Shown: positions 47,030 to 56,786, numbered from the stretch's first letter. The stretch: DNA of 64,000 bases from Heyndrickxia oleronia (GCF_017809215.1 NZ_CP065424.1:2264001-2328000); one strand, 5' to 3'. The notes: a model not told the origin generated them from the letters alone. Numbers and translations are program-made.

Positions 47030-47796
47030 TTGCCAAGAGAATTATTCCGTGTCTAGATGTTAAAAATGGATCTGTCGTAAAAGGCGTCAATTTTAAATCT
47101 TTAAGGCAGCTTGGTGATCCTGTAGATTTAGCAAAATTTTACTCTGAAAATGGTGCAGACGAGCTAGTTTTTTTGGATATTTCCGCAACAAATGAAGGCA
47201 GAAGAACAATGATTGATGTGGTAAAAAAAACAGCTGAACAAGTGTTTGTTCCTTTTACTGTCGGTGGTGGAGTAAGAACGATTGATGATGTAACCGAACT
47301 ATTAAGGGCGGGAGCGGATAAGATAGGAATTAATTCTGCAGCTGTTGCTAATCCGCAATTAATAAAAGATGCATCAGATCGCTTCGGTTCTCAATGTGTA
47401 GTGGTAGCAATAGATGCAAAACGATTTCCTGACGGTACATGGCATGTGATGACACATGGAGGAAATAAGAATACAGGATTAAATGCAATCGAATGGGCGA
47501 AGGATGTGGAACGTTTAGGAGCTGGAGAAATTCTGTTAACTAGTGTTGATTATGATGGAGTGAAAGATGGTTTCGACATTCCATTAACAAAAACAATAGT
47601 CGATAGTGTGAATATACCAATCATTGCATCAGGTGGTTGTGGGAAGCCTCACCATTTTCTTGACGTTTTTGCTGAAACCAATGTATCTGCAGGATTAGCA
47701 GCATCTATCTTTCACGACGGTGTATGTACGATTCAAGAAGTAAAGGAGATTTGTAAGGAAAATGGGGTGAATATTCGTGATGTTCGAGTTTTCTAA
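47026..47796 (+). CDS. hisF: Imidazole glycerol phosphate synthase, cyclase subunit
   Basis: This 256-residue barrel has the N-terminal [16 protein letters not shown] with catalytic Asp11, VVAIDAKR with the second Asp near residue 130, and [12 protein letters not shown]. It pairs with HisH to make IGP and AICAR. GGAGGGA lies before the ATG inside the hisA end. Confidence 0.95.
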   Translation: MIAKRIIPCLDVKNGSVVKGVNFKSLRQLGDPVDLAKFYSENGADELVFLDISATNEGRRTMIDVVKKTAEQVFVPFTVGGGVRTIDDVTELLRAGADKIGINSAAVANPQLIKDASDRFGSQCVVVAIDAKRFPDGTWHVMTHGGNKNTGLNAIEWAKDVERLGAGEILLTSVDYDGVKDGFDIPLTKTIVDSVNIPIIASGGCGKPHHFLDVFAETNVSAGLAASIFHDGVCTIQEVKEICKENGVNIRDVRVF

Positions 47797-48430
47797 AGGA
47801 TTAATTCCAGCAATTATTGTTGATATACATTCAAAAGATGTCTTAATGCTTGCTTATATGAATGAAGAAGCATATCAAAAAACTTTGGAAACGAAGGAAA
47901 CATGGTTCTATTCACGCAGTCGTCAATCACTTTGGAATAAGGGTGCGACTTCTGGGAATAGACAGAAGGTGCAATCCATTCAATTTGATTGTGATGCGGA
48001 TACATTGCTTATTTATGTTGAACCATCTGGACCTGCCTGTCATACAGGAAAGACTTCTTGTTTTTATCGTACGGTTCCGGGATTTTCTGAGCCAAATGAA
48101 AAGGAGACAGATATCTTCAATAAGATGATGACGGAAATCAATGATCGGAAAGTAAATCCTTTGGAGAATTCATATACCAACTATTTGCTTAGTAAAGGTA
48201 TCGATAAAATAGGAAAAAAAGTGATAGAAGAAGCTGGAGAGGTCATTATAGCTGCTAAAAATGACGATCCTAAAGAAATGATTAGTGAATGCAGTGATTT
48301 ATTTTATCATATTTTCGTTTTGATGGCGGAGAAAAACATTTCACTTTCTGAAATTGAAGAAGAATTAAAAAATAGATTTGCCAAAAAGGGAAATAGTAAA
48401 GGAGACCGTCAAGAAATTAAAAACTGGTAA
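47780..48430 (+). CDS. hisI: Bifunctional PR-AMP cyclohydrolase / PR-ATP pyrophosphatase
   Basis: This 216-residue fusion has a HisI half with the metal motif [11 protein letters not shown] and the cysteines of [12 protein letters not shown], then a HisE half with [21 protein letters not shown]. It catalyses steps two and three. The ATG at 47780 is used; a GTG directly before it is possible. It overlaps hisF by 17 bases and ends the operon. hisC and the histidinol-phosphatase gene are not in this window. Confidence 0.94.
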   Translation: MFEFSKGLIPAIIVDIHSKDVLMLAYMNEEAYQKTLETKETWFYSRSRQSLWNKGATSGNRQKVQSIQFDCDADTLLIYVEPSGPACHTGKTSCFYRTVPGFSEPNEKETDIFNKMMTEINDRKVNPLENSYTNYLLSKGIDKIGKKVIEEAGEVIIAAKNDDPKEMISECSDLFYHIFVLMAEKNISLSEIEEELKNRFAKKGNSKGDRQEIKNW

Positions 48431-48434
48431 TAGT

Positions 48435-48469
48435 AAACAGACCTGAGACTATGTCGGGTCTGTTTTTTT
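48435..48469 (+). terminator. Terminator of the his operon
   Basis: AAACAGACC pairs with GGTCTGTTT across a short loop and runs into a T-tract just after hisI. Confidence 0.88.
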
Positions 48470-48613
48470 ATAGCTTATTTTTTATAAACACTAATCATTT
48501 GAACCGAAACTTCTTTATATAATCCATTCAAGACACAGATGATCTAAAAACTATATAAGTGCATGTATATAATAAAAAATAGTAAAATTACTTTTCGAAT
48601 GTCTTAATGGATT

Positions 48614-48642
48614 AAAAAAACTAAGTTTCTAAACAAACTTAG
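48614..48642 (-). terminator. Terminator of the DUF1836 gene
   Basis: On the minus strand CTAAGTTT pairs with AAACTTAG across GTTTAG and is followed by seven T, 13 bases after the stop. Confidence 0.9.
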
Positions 48643-48654
48643 TGCTGAAAGTGA

Positions 48655-49419
48655 TCAAGAATTTTGGTTCGTAAAATCTTGCAAAAATAAGGTTGCCGAT
48701 AGGTACTTGCGAGCATACATTTGGAAATATGCTGTGAAAACAGATAGAGTAGCAATAACAATTGTATTCCTAATAGCTTCTCGGTGTTTATCCGAAAGAT
48801 GAGAATACTCATCCACCAATTGGTTAGCAGTTGATTCAATCATGTTTTCAATATCTTGGATTGTATGGCTTGTTTGATTATGATATTGCTGATTAATTTG
48901 ATCAAAAATAGTAGAGTAAGCTGCATATAAATGAACGGGATTTATTAAATCATCATTTTCATTTTCCGGATCATTTACGACTAATTTTAATAATTTACGA
49001 ATCGATTCAAAATCTAGTGCTGTTTTCAAATCTTCAACTAGAAATAATAATGCAGTTTGTTCCAAAGAATATTTTTTCCCTTTCTGAGGGGAAGAAATCA
49101 TTTCTTTAATATCTCTTTTTACCCAATTTTGAACAGCAGTAGTCGTAAAGTTAGTATTCTCTATTTGATTTCCAAGTGCAACAATCTCATTTAATGAAAA
49201 TGCAATTTCTGTTTTATCATATTTAATCACTTTTTCAAATATAGGTGCTAAAACGGTTGTAATAAATGCATTTAATGGTTTTTGTTCATCTACTGTGATA
49301 TGGTTTGAACGAATCCAAGCTTCTTGGAGAATCGTTATCGGCCGATTGTTATTCCATCCTTTAAGAGATAATAATAGCTCAGCCATTTCTTTTCTAGTTA
49401 ATTGAAAGGTAAGCACCAT
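48655..49419 (-). CDS. DUF1836 protein, possible MerR-like regulator
   Basis: The 254-residue protein has a helical middle region (FSLNEIVALGNQIENTNFTTTAVQNWVKRDIKE, about residues 80-112 in outline) that reads like a winged helix of the DUF1836 family, followed by ALLFLVEDLKTALDFESIRK. A hydrophobic C-terminal helix region lies near residues 215-240. The ATG at 49419 sits just after GGAGGTG; a GTG one codon later is better spaced. It stands alone. DNA binding is inferred from the family. Confidence 0.6.
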   Translation of the reverse strand: MVLTFQLTRKEMAELLLSLKGWNNNRPITILQEAWIRSNHITVDEQKPLNAFITTVLAPIFEKVIKYDKTEIAFSLNEIVALGNQIENTNFTTTAVQNWVKRDIKEMISSPQKGKKYSLEQTALLFLVEDLKTALDFESIRKLLKLVVNDPENENDDLINPVHLYAAYSTIFDQINQQYHNQTSHTIQDIENMIESTANQLVDEYSHLSDKHREAIRNTIVIATLSVFTAYFQMYARKYLSATLFLQDFTNQNS

Positions 49420-49662
49420 TCCACCTCCATAAAACAAGGTTCTTATGAACTTATGTTATGATTAGTAATATGAAATGTCAAACTACTATTTAAAAAAAAT
49501 TCAAATCCTCTATTGAATTTCTACTAGAAGACGTTAGAAATCTTTTGATATTTTTGACTTTTTAGTGTCTAATATAAAAAAATCTTGATTTTTTCTTCAA
49601 AAGTTCATATAATAGGTTCATAGGAACTCGTAAAAACTTTAACTAAAAAAGGAGAATCATAA

Positions 49663-50097
49663 GTGAGAAAAAAACTGATCATGTTTTTAACTGCATTTAC
49701 ATTAATATTTAGTGTCACAAGTATTGGTTTTGTTCATGATGCTGATGCTAAAGGGTATCGTTCAGGAAAACGATCATATAGTCCTTCACAATCAACACCT
49801 TTTTCAACGAATAAGAATACAAACACAAATAGATTCCAGCAAGAAAAGAAAAATAATACGTTTTCAAACTCAAAATCTGTTACCAATAAAACCAATAAAG
49901 GCGGATTTATGAAAGGTATGCTTCTTGGTGGATTAGGTGGATTACTAATTGGTAACCTATTTGGAGGAATGGGAATGGGTGCTTTTGGATCCATCCTAGC
50001 AGGATTTGTAAATGTCATCATTCTTATTGGAGTGATTATGGTTATTGTACGAATCTTCAGCTTCTTCAAGCGAAATAAAACAAGAAGGTATAACTAA
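49663..50097 (+). CDS. Secreted/membrane protein with Tim44-like start
   Basis: The 144-residue protein has a signal peptide (about residues 1-30, ending HDADAKG), a Ser/Thr/Asn/Lys-rich linker, a glycine-rich hydrophobic segment (GMLLGGLGGLLIGNLFGGMGMG) and a second membrane helix near residues 108-130, then a basic tail. This layout is seen in Tim44-domain-containing small proteins of Bacillus. AAAGGAGAAT precedes the GTG start. It is followed after one base by the YxcD-like gene. Function is unknown. Confidence 0.65.
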   Translation: MRKKLIMFLTAFTLIFSVTSIGFVHDADAKGYRSGKRSYSPSQSTPFSTNKNTNTNRFQQEKKNNTFSNSKSVTNKTNKGGFMKGMLLGGLGGLLIGNLFGGMGMGAFGSILAGFVNVIILIGVIMVIVRIFSFFKRNKTRRYN

Positions 50098-50098
50098 T

Positions 50099-50389
50099 AT
50101 GGAGAAGACAGCGATATACGAACAAGATATCATCAATGCGATATGTATCTATATTGCGGATAAAAATTATATTCACCCAGAAGAGGTATCGGTTGAATTA
50201 GTTTTCGATGATGATACTGGATTTGGTGCAGAGGTTGAATTAAATGATCGTTTACATCAACTAAATGAAGTGAAATTGATTGAAGCACTTCGTCACTGGC
50301 TTGATACGGAACATGGAGTTGACCCTATGGCTGTAGCATTAGAATTAGAATTAAATGATGAAGAAGGCATTATCGCATATGTAAGTTGA
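50099..50389 (+). CDS. yxcD: YxcD-like protein (DUF2653)
   Basis: The 96-residue acidic soluble protein matches the DUF2653/YxcD family: AICIYIADKNYIHPEEVSVEL, then DDDTGFGAEVELN, and a C-terminal LELNDEEGIIAYV. The ATG at 50099 is chosen because AGAAGG precedes it and the N-terminus then aligns with the family. It is probably translated with the upstream membrane protein gene, one base away. Function is unknown. Confidence 0.7.
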   Translation: MEKTAIYEQDIINAICIYIADKNYIHPEEVSVELVFDDDTGFGAEVELNDRLHQLNEVKLIEALRHWLDTEHGVDPMAVALELELNDEEGIIAYVS

Positions 50390-50414
50390 ACAGAAATAAT
50401 GATTTAATGCATAT

Positions 50415-50450
50415 TAAAAAATCTAGAGGAAAAACTCCTCTAGATTTTTT
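50415..50450 (+). terminator. Terminator after yxcD-like gene
   Basis: AAATCTAGAGGA and TCCTCTAGATTT pair perfectly around a short A-rich loop and are followed by T residues. Confidence 0.93.
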
Positions 50451-50621
50451 TTGTCTAAACGAATATTCTTGTAATATAGATTTTTTGTAAAAGAGCACTT
50501 TTCTTAATTTTGTTAATAATCTAGTCAGTTAAACTGATAAATAACATGAAGTACAGGTGTAGATATCTTCGCATTCTTTAGACACATACATCATGGGTAG
50601 ATTCAACTAAGGAGGTAGGTT

Positions 50622-51590
50622 ATGAAAGCAATTATATTAGGCATTGGTGCAGCTTTCTTTTTTGCCATAACTTTTGTACTAAATCGTTCAATGGAACTTT
50701 CTGGTGGCAGTTGGCTATGGAGTGCATCATTACGCTATTTTTTCATGATTCCATTTTTATTGATTATTGTTTTATGGAGAAAAAATCTTAAAGATTTACT
50801 AAGAGAAATGAAAAAGCATCCTGTTCAATGGTTATTATGGAGCTGTGTTGGGTTTGGATTATTTTATGGTCCTTTATGTTTTTCATCTGCGTATGGTCCT
50901 GGTTGGCTTGTTGCTGGAACATGGCAAATCACCATCATTTCGGGCTCACTACTTGTCCCATTTTTCTCAGAAGTGATCCAAACACCAAATGGTCCTGTAA
51001 AGGTGAAAGGGAAAATCCCTTTTAAAGGATTAATGATGTCTTTAATAATCTTAATAGGTGTATTTTGTATGCAATTTAATCAAGGGGAGGACATTTCTCT
51101 AAAGAGTACATTATTGGTTGTGCTTCCTGTTCTGATTGCATCTTTCGCCTATCCACTGGGTAATCGAAAGATGATGCAAATATGTGAAGGAAGATTAGAT
51201 CCATTTCAAAGGGTATTAGGAATGACCATTGCGAGTCTACCTTTTTGGATCATCCTATCTGTTTATGCTCTTAAAACAGTCGGAACTCCTAGTGTAAGCC
51301 AGATGAATCAGTCATTAATTATTGCTATTTCTTCAGGAGTTATTGCAACTGTCCTGTTTTTTAAAGCGACTGATCTTGTTAAAGATGATGTTTCTCAACT
51401 AGCAGCTGTGGAAGCAACCCAGTCTGTTGAAATATTATTTGCTCTAATTGGAGAAATTATTATTTTACATGCAGCATTTCCATCAATGTTTGCCTTATTT
51501 GGTATTTTTCTCGTTATTATAGGAATGATTCTACATAGTTATATTTCACGTCCAAAAGATGTAATTATAAATGAAGAAATTGGTGCTTAA
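50622..51590 (+). CDS. Multidrug-resistance efflux-type DMT transporter
   Basis: This 322-residue protein has ten hydrophobic segments and the EmrE-type DMT signature at the N-terminus (GIGAAFFFAITFVLNRSME) with a second repeat (VEATQSVEILFALIGE) at the C-terminus. It fits the 'putative multidrug resistance efflux transporter' group. AAGGAGG precedes the ATG. It is monocistronic; substrate unknown. Confidence 0.75.
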   Translation: MKAIILGIGAAFFFAITFVLNRSMELSGGSWLWSASLRYFFMIPFLLIIVLWRKNLKDLLREMKKHPVQWLLWSCVGFGLFYGPLCFSSAYGPGWLVAGTWQITIISGSLLVPFFSEVIQTPNGPVKVKGKIPFKGLMMSLIILIGVFCMQFNQGEDISLKSTLLVVLPVLIASFAYPLGNRKMMQICEGRLDPFQRVLGMTIASLPFWIILSVYALKTVGTPSVSQMNQSLIIAISSGVIATVLFFKATDLVKDDVSQLAAVEATQSVEILFALIGEIIILHAAFPSMFALFGIFLVIIGMILHSYISRPKDVIINEEIGA

Positions 51591-51606
51591 TTAAGAAAAA
51601 TTGGTA

Positions 51607-51637
51607 TGCATGATTTATGAAATTTTAACCGAATTTA
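51607..51637 (+). promoter_or_regulatory. Possible sigma-G promoter of csgA
   Basis: TGCATG at 51607-51612 and GAATTTA at 51631-51637 are 18 bases apart; the -35 fits sigma-F/G well and the -10 only partly. csgA of B. subtilis is a sigma-G gene, which supports the reading. Confidence 0.35.
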
Positions 51638-51674
51638 TATGATAGAGGTATATTCTAATTTGAGGTGAAAATAA

Positions 51675-51920
51675 TTGGATACAACTTTAGCCTACTTAAG
51701 AGAATCATTATCAAACCATGTAAATCGGTCAACAGGGCAAAGGATTTATAAAAAATTACAAAATCATTATCAAAACGAAGAAGAATTTGTAAGAGATTTA
51801 GATGAGGAAGAAATTTCTTTTTTAAACTCAATTTTAAAAGATGAAATTTCTTATGCACAGAATGAAAAGGATGAGAAGAGAGTACATCAGCTAAATGAAG
51901 TTTATGAATTACTTATCTAA
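51675..51920 (+). CDS. csgA: Sigma-G-dependent spore protein CsgA
   Basis: The 81-residue protein matches B. subtilis CsgA, a forespore protein: TLAYLRESLSNHVN, QRIYKKL, EEEFVRDLDEEEISFLN, YAQNEKDEKR, LNEVYELL. It is acidic and helical. The TTG start follows GAGGTGAA. It is followed by ybxH as in B. subtilis, so local gene order is conserved. Its exact role in the spore is unknown. Confidence 0.88.
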   Translation: MDTTLAYLRESLSNHVNRSTGQRIYKKLQNHYQNEEEFVRDLDEEEISFLNSILKDEISYAQNEKDEKRVHQLNEVYELLI

Positions 51921-51974
51921 AGTTTGATCATCATTTAAAATGGCAAGCAATTGAAATAAAGGGGATGTCAAGCT

Positions 51975-52166
51975 ATGGGTGCAATAGAAAGAAACGGTTA
52001 TATATTTGAACCTGAATTTAGCGTTATTAGTCAAGATGGGGCAATACATGTATATAAGGAAGGAAAATTTGTTGAAGAAATTAAATTCGAATTCCAAGGT
52101 AAATTCCCTGAACATAATCAAATTGAAGAATTGGTGAATCACTACTGTGCACAGGTCCATCAGTGA
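51975..52166 (+). CDS. ybxH: YbxH-like small protein
   Basis: The 63-residue protein matches YbxH (DUF5370-like): IERNGYIFEPEFSVISQDGAIHVY, then KFVEEIKFEF and a C-terminal helix. AAAGGGGATG precedes the ATG. Its place after csgA is the same as in B. subtilis. A strong terminator follows. Function unknown; possibly made in the forespore with CsgA. Confidence 0.75.
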   Translation: MGAIERNGYIFEPEFSVISQDGAIHVYKEGKFVEEIKFEFQGKFPEHNQIEELVNHYCAQVHQ

Positions 52167-52217
52167 TGAAATTGATATACTATAATTTTATTATGTAAAC
52201 CAACGTCATATTCTTAT

Positions 52218-52247
52218 AAAACAGACTATAAATTGTAGTCTGTTTTT
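52218..52247 (+). terminator. Terminator after ybxH
   Basis: AAAACAGACTA pairs with TAGTCTGTTTT across a seven-base loop, followed by T. Confidence 0.92.
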
Positions 52248-52335
52248 CATTTTAAACTGGAGTCTCAGTTTATTCATTACTGGATACGTGCTAATATTTA
52301 ATATAGAAGAATATAAATACAATGAGGTGAAAATC

Positions 52336-53244
52336 ATGTTGAAAATTGGAATTATCGGACTTGGGGATATAGCCAATAAAGCCTATTTACCCGTATTATC
52401 TAGTATTGAAAATATTGAAATCCATCTTTATACAAGAAATCAAATCAAGTTAAAAAATATTCAAGAAAAATATCGTTTTAATAAGAGCCATGAATCCCTA
52501 TCATCTTTAATAACTAGCGGAATAACAGGAGCTTTTGTTCATAGTGCGACAGAATCCCATGAAGAAATTATCGAAAAACTTCTTGAAAATAATATTCATG
52601 TTTATGTGGATAAACCAATTACATATGATCTTGAATCAACGGAAAAATTACTTAGATTAGCAGAAAAAAATAAATTAATCTTAACTGCGGGGTTTAACCG
52701 AAGATTTGCACCTTCTTATCAAAATTTAAAAGAGCTTTCCAATCCTAACATGATTATTATGCAAAAAAATCGCCAAAACCTCCCTGAAGATAATAGAAAA
52801 TTTATTTTTGATGACTTTATCCATGTTGTAGATACATTATTATATATGTTTCCTTATCCAATTGAGGATATTGTCATTAATGGCAGAAAAAAAAATCAGC
52901 TTCTTTACCATGTAGTTATTCAATTAATTTCAAAATATGGTACAGCAATAGGGATAATGAATCGTGATAGTGGAACAAATGAAGAGAAACTTGAAATAAT
53001 GAATTCAGAAGAAAAAAGAGTAGTGACCAATGTGGCAGAATTAATCATTCGAAAAGATAGAAATGAAACAAGAATTGGATATAGTGATTGGGAGCAGACC
53101 CTGTACAAACGTGGATTTGAACAAGCAGTAGCAGATTTTATTCACGCAATTGAATATAATCATGCTCCATCCATTACTAAAGAAGAGCTCGTCAAAACTC
53201 ATGAGTTATGTGAAATGATTGTAAATAAGATTGCAGAAATTTAA
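52336..53244 (+). CDS. Gfo/Idh/MocA family oxidoreductase
   Basis: This 302-residue NAD(P)-dependent enzyme has the Rossmann start GIIGLGDIANKAYLPVL and the family lysine motif VDKPIT near residue 95, followed by TAGFNRRF. The substrate (a sugar, inositol or similar) is unknown. The ATG at 52336 follows GAGGTGA; the frame extends 48 bases upstream. A Nudix gene follows after 46 bases. Confidence 0.82.
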   Translation: MLKIGIIGLGDIANKAYLPVLSSIENIEIHLYTRNQIKLKNIQEKYRFNKSHESLSSLITSGITGAFVHSATESHEEIIEKLLENNIHVYVDKPITYDLESTEKLLRLAEKNKLILTAGFNRRFAPSYQNLKELSNPNMIIMQKNRQNLPEDNRKFIFDDFIHVVDTLLYMFPYPIEDIVINGRKKNQLLYHVVIQLISKYGTAIGIMNRDSGTNEEKLEIMNSEEKRVVTNVAELIIRKDRNETRIGYSDWEQTLYKRGFEQAVADFIHAIEYNHAPSITKEELVKTHELCEMIVNKIAEI

Positions 53245-53290
53245 TTAGTTGTAGTGGATTTTTTGAACATGGAAGAAGGGAGGGTCTAAG

Positions 53291-53908
53291 TTGTTAGAGA
53301 AATATTTAAATCGAATTCCAAAAATAATTGGTGAAATAAATTATAGTAAGTACGCTGTTTTTTTACCTATTATTAAGAAGAAAGAAGAGTATCATATTTT
53401 ATTCGAGGTCCGTGCCTATCATATGAGAAGGCAGCCAGGAGAAGTTTGTTTTCCTGGAGGTAGAGTAGATAAAACAGATAGAGATTCCAAAATGACAGCC
53501 CTTCGTGAAACAAAGGAAGAACTTGGCGTGGATTCAGGAAATATTGAACAAATATTTCCATTAGATTATGTTGTGTCACCATTTGGTACCATTATTTATC
53601 CATATGCAGGAATAATAAGAGACGAGGTAGAAATTATTCCTAACCCAGAGGAAGTAGCAGAAACGTTTACAGTTCCTTTATCTTTTTTTATGGAAACAGA
53701 TCCAGAATACTATAAGGTACATTTTCATGCAGAACCTGAAAAAGACTTTCCTTTCCATTCAATTTACGGTGGGGAAAAATATAAATGGCAAATTAGACAT
53801 ATGGATGAATTGTTCTATTTTTATGGAAGTTATACTATTTGGGGATTAACAGCAAATATATTAAAAAATTTTATTGAAATAATAAATAATGAATCTAGCG
53901 ATAGATAA
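53291..53908 (+). CDS. Nudix hydrolase, CoA pyrophosphatase type (NudL/YeaB)
   Basis: The 205-residue protein has the UPF0035/NudL block MRRQPGEVCFPGGR directly joined to the Nudix box (GGRVDKTDRDSKMTALRETKEELG). The UPF0035 element distinguishes coenzyme A pyrophosphatases that cleave CoA to phosphopantetheine and 3',5'-ADP. The TTG start follows GGGAGGG. It is probably co-transcribed with the oxidoreductase gene. Confidence 0.82.
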   Translation: MLEKYLNRIPKIIGEINYSKYAVFLPIIKKKEEYHILFEVRAYHMRRQPGEVCFPGGRVDKTDRDSKMTALRETKEELGVDSGNIEQIFPLDYVVSPFGTIIYPYAGIIRDEVEIIPNPEEVAETFTVPLSFFMETDPEYYKVHFHAEPEKDFPFHSIYGGEKYKWQIRHMDELFYFYGSYTIWGLTANILKNFIEIINNESSDR

Positions 53909-53963
53909 TATATCCATCTAAAGTTTATATTAATGTCGTTAAAAGGAAAAATAAAATACTTGC

Positions 53964-54124
53964 AAATAAGAATGATTCCGTATTATTATTAGAGAGGATA
54001 TTTTGTTTTTCTTTTTTCCTTTGAATTGTAAATCGGAATGATTTTGTTTAAAAAAAAAGAAAAGATAAAAGAATAGTATACTTATATTTTAATTGAACAT
54101 GATAAATCGTAATTATGTCGATTC
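53964..54124. promoter_or_regulatory. Three Zur-box-like sequences upstream of znuACB
   Basis: AAATCGTAATTATGTCGATT (54104-54123) is close to the Bacillus Zur consensus AAATCGTAATNATTACGATTT. Weaker matches lie at 54030-54050 (AAATCGGAATGATTTTG) and 53964-53984 (AAATAAGAATGATTCCG). The nearest lies 20 bases before the znuA ATG, overlapping the promoter/leader. Zinc repression is inferred. Confidence 0.6.
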
Positions 54125-54143
54125 ATAGAAACGAGGTACGTAT

Positions 54144-55067
54144 ATGCTAAAAAGACATTATATGATCAGTCTAATAATGGTTATCTCTACTTTATTCATT
54201 GTCAGTGGCTGTTCAAGTAGGTCTGCAGTAAAAGATGGGAACAATGGAAAATTGCAAATTGTAACTACTTTTTATCCGATGTATGAATTTACAAAGAATA
54301 TTGCTAAGGATAAAGCGAATGTCGAACTTTTAATTCCGTCTAATATTGAACCACATGATTGGGAGCCATCACCGAAAGATGTTGGCCGTATTCAAAATGC
54401 AGATCTATTTGTCTATAACAGTCAATATTTCGAAACTTGGGTCCCTGCCATTCAAAAAAGTGTAGGGAATGAGAAACTTTCTTTTGTTGAGGCTAGTAGC
54501 AAGATCCATTTAGCTGGAAATTCATCGGATAATCATCATGAAAATGTTGATCCACATGTTTGGTTAAGCCCAGTATTAGCGCAGAAAGAAGTTAAAGCAA
54601 TAACAAGTGCAATAATAAAAGCTGATCCTAAAAATAAAGAATATTATCAAAAAAATAGTGATCGATACATTGAAAAATTATCAAAATTAGATCGAGACTA
54701 CCAAACAGCCTTAAAAGATGCGAAGAAAAAGGAAATTATCACACAGCATTCTGCATTTGGTTATTTGACAAAGGAATATGGACTTAAGCAAGTTCCTATT
54801 GCCGGTTTATCTCCTTCTCAAGAACCAAGTCCGTCTAAATTAAGTGAGCTAAAACAATTTGCTGAAGAGCATCAAGTTAAAATCATTTATTTTGAGGAAC
54901 TTACATCCCCAAAAGTTGCTGAGACATTAGCGAATGAAATTGGTGCAAAAACCGAAGTATTAAGTACACTAGAAGGTTTAAGTAAGGAAGAACAGGAAAA
55001 GGGTTCAAATTATATTACGGTAATGCAAAAGAATCTAGATGCGATTAAAAAGTCTGTAATTGATTAG
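54144..55067 (+). CDS. znuA: Zinc ABC transporter substrate-binding lipoprotein
   Basis: The 307-residue SBP_9 protein has a signal peptide with lipobox VSGC (Cys 23) and zinc ligands in EPHDWEP, a His-rich loop (DNHHENVDPHVW) and QHSAFGYL. It fits the AdcA/ZnuA/YcdH zinc type, unlike MntA at 37001. It hands zinc to the ZnuB-ZnuC permease. A hairpin lies between it and znuC, so the lipoprotein may be made in excess. Confidence 0.9.
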   Translation: MLKRHYMISLIMVISTLFIVSGCSSRSAVKDGNNGKLQIVTTFYPMYEFTKNIAKDKANVELLIPSNIEPHDWEPSPKDVGRIQNADLFVYNSQYFETWVPAIQKSVGNEKLSFVEASSKIHLAGNSSDNHHENVDPHVWLSPVLAQKEVKAITSAIIKADPKNKEYYQKNSDRYIEKLSKLDRDYQTALKDAKKKEIITQHSAFGYLTKEYGLKQVPIAGLSPSQEPSPSKLSELKQFAEEHQVKIIYFEELTSPKVAETLANEIGAKTEVLSTLEGLSKEEQEKGSNYITVMQKNLDAIKKSVID

Positions 55068-55125
55068 AATGTTAATCATACTCGTTTCTTATTATTACTT
55101 GGTAATTTACTATTGAGGCAAAACC

Positions 55126-55159
55126 AAAAGCGTGTGCAATGTTCAAACGCACGCTTTTT
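55126..55159 (+). terminator. Intra-operon hairpin/terminator between znuA and znuC
   Basis: AAAAGCGTG pairs with CACGCTTTTT around a loop of about 15 bases, followed by T residues. It may stop part of the transcripts after znuA. Confidence 0.75.
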
Positions 55160-55188
55160 GTCTTTAATTAGAGAAAGGACTGGTACAT

Positions 55189-55896
55189 GTGAAATTAGCA
55201 TCATTACACAATATTGTATTTGGATATACTCATACCCCTGCACTAAATGGGGTTTCGTTTGAATTAAATAGTGGAGAGTTTGTTGGAATTACTGGTCCTA
55301 ATGGTGCTTCTAAGTCAACGATGTTGAAGATTATGCTTGGTTTATTAAAGCCATGGGAAGGTGAAGTGATCATTAGTAAGAAAAATGCTCAAGGAAAACG
55401 TCTTACGATTGGATATGTACCACAACAAATTGCATCCTTCAATGTTGGTTTCCCAAGTACAGTAATTGAACTTGTTCGTTCCGGTAGATATCCAAAAGGA
55501 AAATGGTTCAGGCGATTAAATGAAACTGATGAGTTAAATGTAAAAAATGCACTTGAAATGGTTGGTATGTGGGAATTTCGAAACCACAAAATTGGCGCAT
55601 TATCAGGTGGGCAAAAACAAAAAATTTGTATTGCTCGTACATTGGCATCTGAACCAGATCTATTAGTCTTGGATGAGCCGACAACAGGGATGGATTTTGA
55701 AAGCCGAAAAGGCTTTTATGAGTTTATGAGTCATCAAGTAAAAAAGCATAATCGCACAGTCATCATGGTTACACATGATCAGGATGAGGTAGAGGATTAT
55801 CTTGATAAAATCATCCACTTAGAGAAAGGGGAGCAAGGCGGATGGAAATGTTTAACCTTGAATTCATGCAACGGGCGTTTTGGGCTGGTGGACTAA
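55189..55896 (+). CDS. znuC: Zinc ABC transporter ATPase
   Basis: The 235-residue ATPase has signature LSGGQKQK and Walker B LLVLDEPT. The Walker A reads GPNGASKST, with Ser where Gly normally precedes Lys; AdcC/ZnuC proteins of Firmicutes share this kind of change. GTG start, with AAAGGA ten bases upstream. It overlaps znuB by 55 bases, a family arrangement that suggests strict co-translation. Confidence 0.9.
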   Translation: MKLASLHNIVFGYTHTPALNGVSFELNSGEFVGITGPNGASKSTMLKIMLGLLKPWEGEVIISKKNAQGKRLTIGYVPQQIASFNVGFPSTVIELVRSGRYPKGKWFRRLNETDELNVKNALEMVGMWEFRNHKIGALSGGQKQKICIARTLASEPDLLVLDEPTTGMDFESRKGFYEFMSHQVKKHNRTVIMVTHDQDEVEDYLDKIIHLEKGEQGGWKCLTLNSCNGRFGLVD

Positions 55897-56693
55897 TTGG
55901 TATTATCGCCCCGCTTTTAGGAGTTTTTCTAGTTTTAAGAAGGCAAGCATTAATGGCAGATACACTATCTCACATTTCATTAGCAGGGGTTGCGATTGGA
56001 TTTTTTATTCATACAAATGTAACGTTTTCAACGATTGTTGTAGTCATCATTGGCGCGGTTGGGATTGAATATATGAGAAGGGCTTATCATACGTATTCGG
56101 AGGTGTCGATTGCTATTTTAATGGCTGCGGGATTGAGCTTTGCATTATTTTTAATGAGTATAACTGATGGTGGAATGACTACTAATATTGATCAGTTCTT
56201 GTTTGGATCGATTGTAACTATTAGTAGTTCACAGGTTTATACAATGGTTGGTGTTACAATCGTTATTTTACTATATTTCTTTATCCTTCGAAGGCCTTTA
56301 TATTTAATGACTTTTGATGAGGATACCGCATTTACAAGTGGCATTAATACGAAACTTTTATCCTTGTCATTTAGTATTATTACCGGCTTGGCTATTTCAG
56401 TGATCATTCCAACGATTGGTGTATTACTTGTTTCAGCTTTACTAGTTCTACCTGCTGCATTTGCCATTCGGTTAACGAAAGGATTTAAAATGGTGTTTGC
56501 AACAGCAATGATTATAGCATTGTTTAGTATTTTTTCAGGTCTAATTACAAGTTATCAATTAGGAACTCCACCAGGAGCTACTATCACGCTATTATTAGTA
56601 GTCATTTTGTTGGTTGGCTTTTCTGTTCAAAAACTAATCCTTCATTCTGCTAGAAGTTTGAAACGGAAAAAGCATAAACAATTATATAATTAA
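55842..56693 (+). CDS. znuB: Zinc ABC transporter permease
   Basis: The 283-residue ABC-3 permease has about eight hydrophobic segments and the motif [21 protein letters not shown]. It begins within znuC, behind AAAGGGGAG. The sole permease presumably forms a homodimer. It ends with a basic tail ([10 protein letters not shown]) and is followed by a terminator. Confidence 0.9.
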   Translation: MEMFNLEFMQRAFWAGGLIGIIAPLLGVFLVLRRQALMADTLSHISLAGVAIGFFIHTNVTFSTIVVVIIGAVGIEYMRRAYHTYSEVSIAILMAAGLSFALFLMSITDGGMTTNIDQFLFGSIVTISSSQVYTMVGVTIVILLYFFILRRPLYLMTFDEDTAFTSGINTKLLSLSFSIITGLAISVIIPTIGVLLVSALLVLPAAFAIRLTKGFKMVFATAMIIALFSIFSGLITSYQLGTPPGATITLLLVVILLVGFSVQKLILHSARSLKRKKHKQLYN

Positions 56694-56696
56694 TTG

Positions 56697-56741
56697 AAAA
56701 AGCTATCCCATTCATGTTTGAGTGAATTGGATAGCTTTTTT
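56697..56741 (+). terminator. Terminator of znuACB
   Basis: AAAAAGCTATCC with ATTCA inside pairs with TGAAT and GGATAGCTTTTT, directly after the stop codon. Confidence 0.92.
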
Positions 56742-56786
56742 GGTTTAGATTAGGAGCTTTAATTTTCGAAAATTCCTTAAATATAA

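Noticed and set aside
49734-50069. 111-codon frame opposite the Tim44-like gene
   Set aside because: It is proline/isoleucine-rich low complexity, has no ribosome site and is the antisense of a gene with a clear signal peptide.
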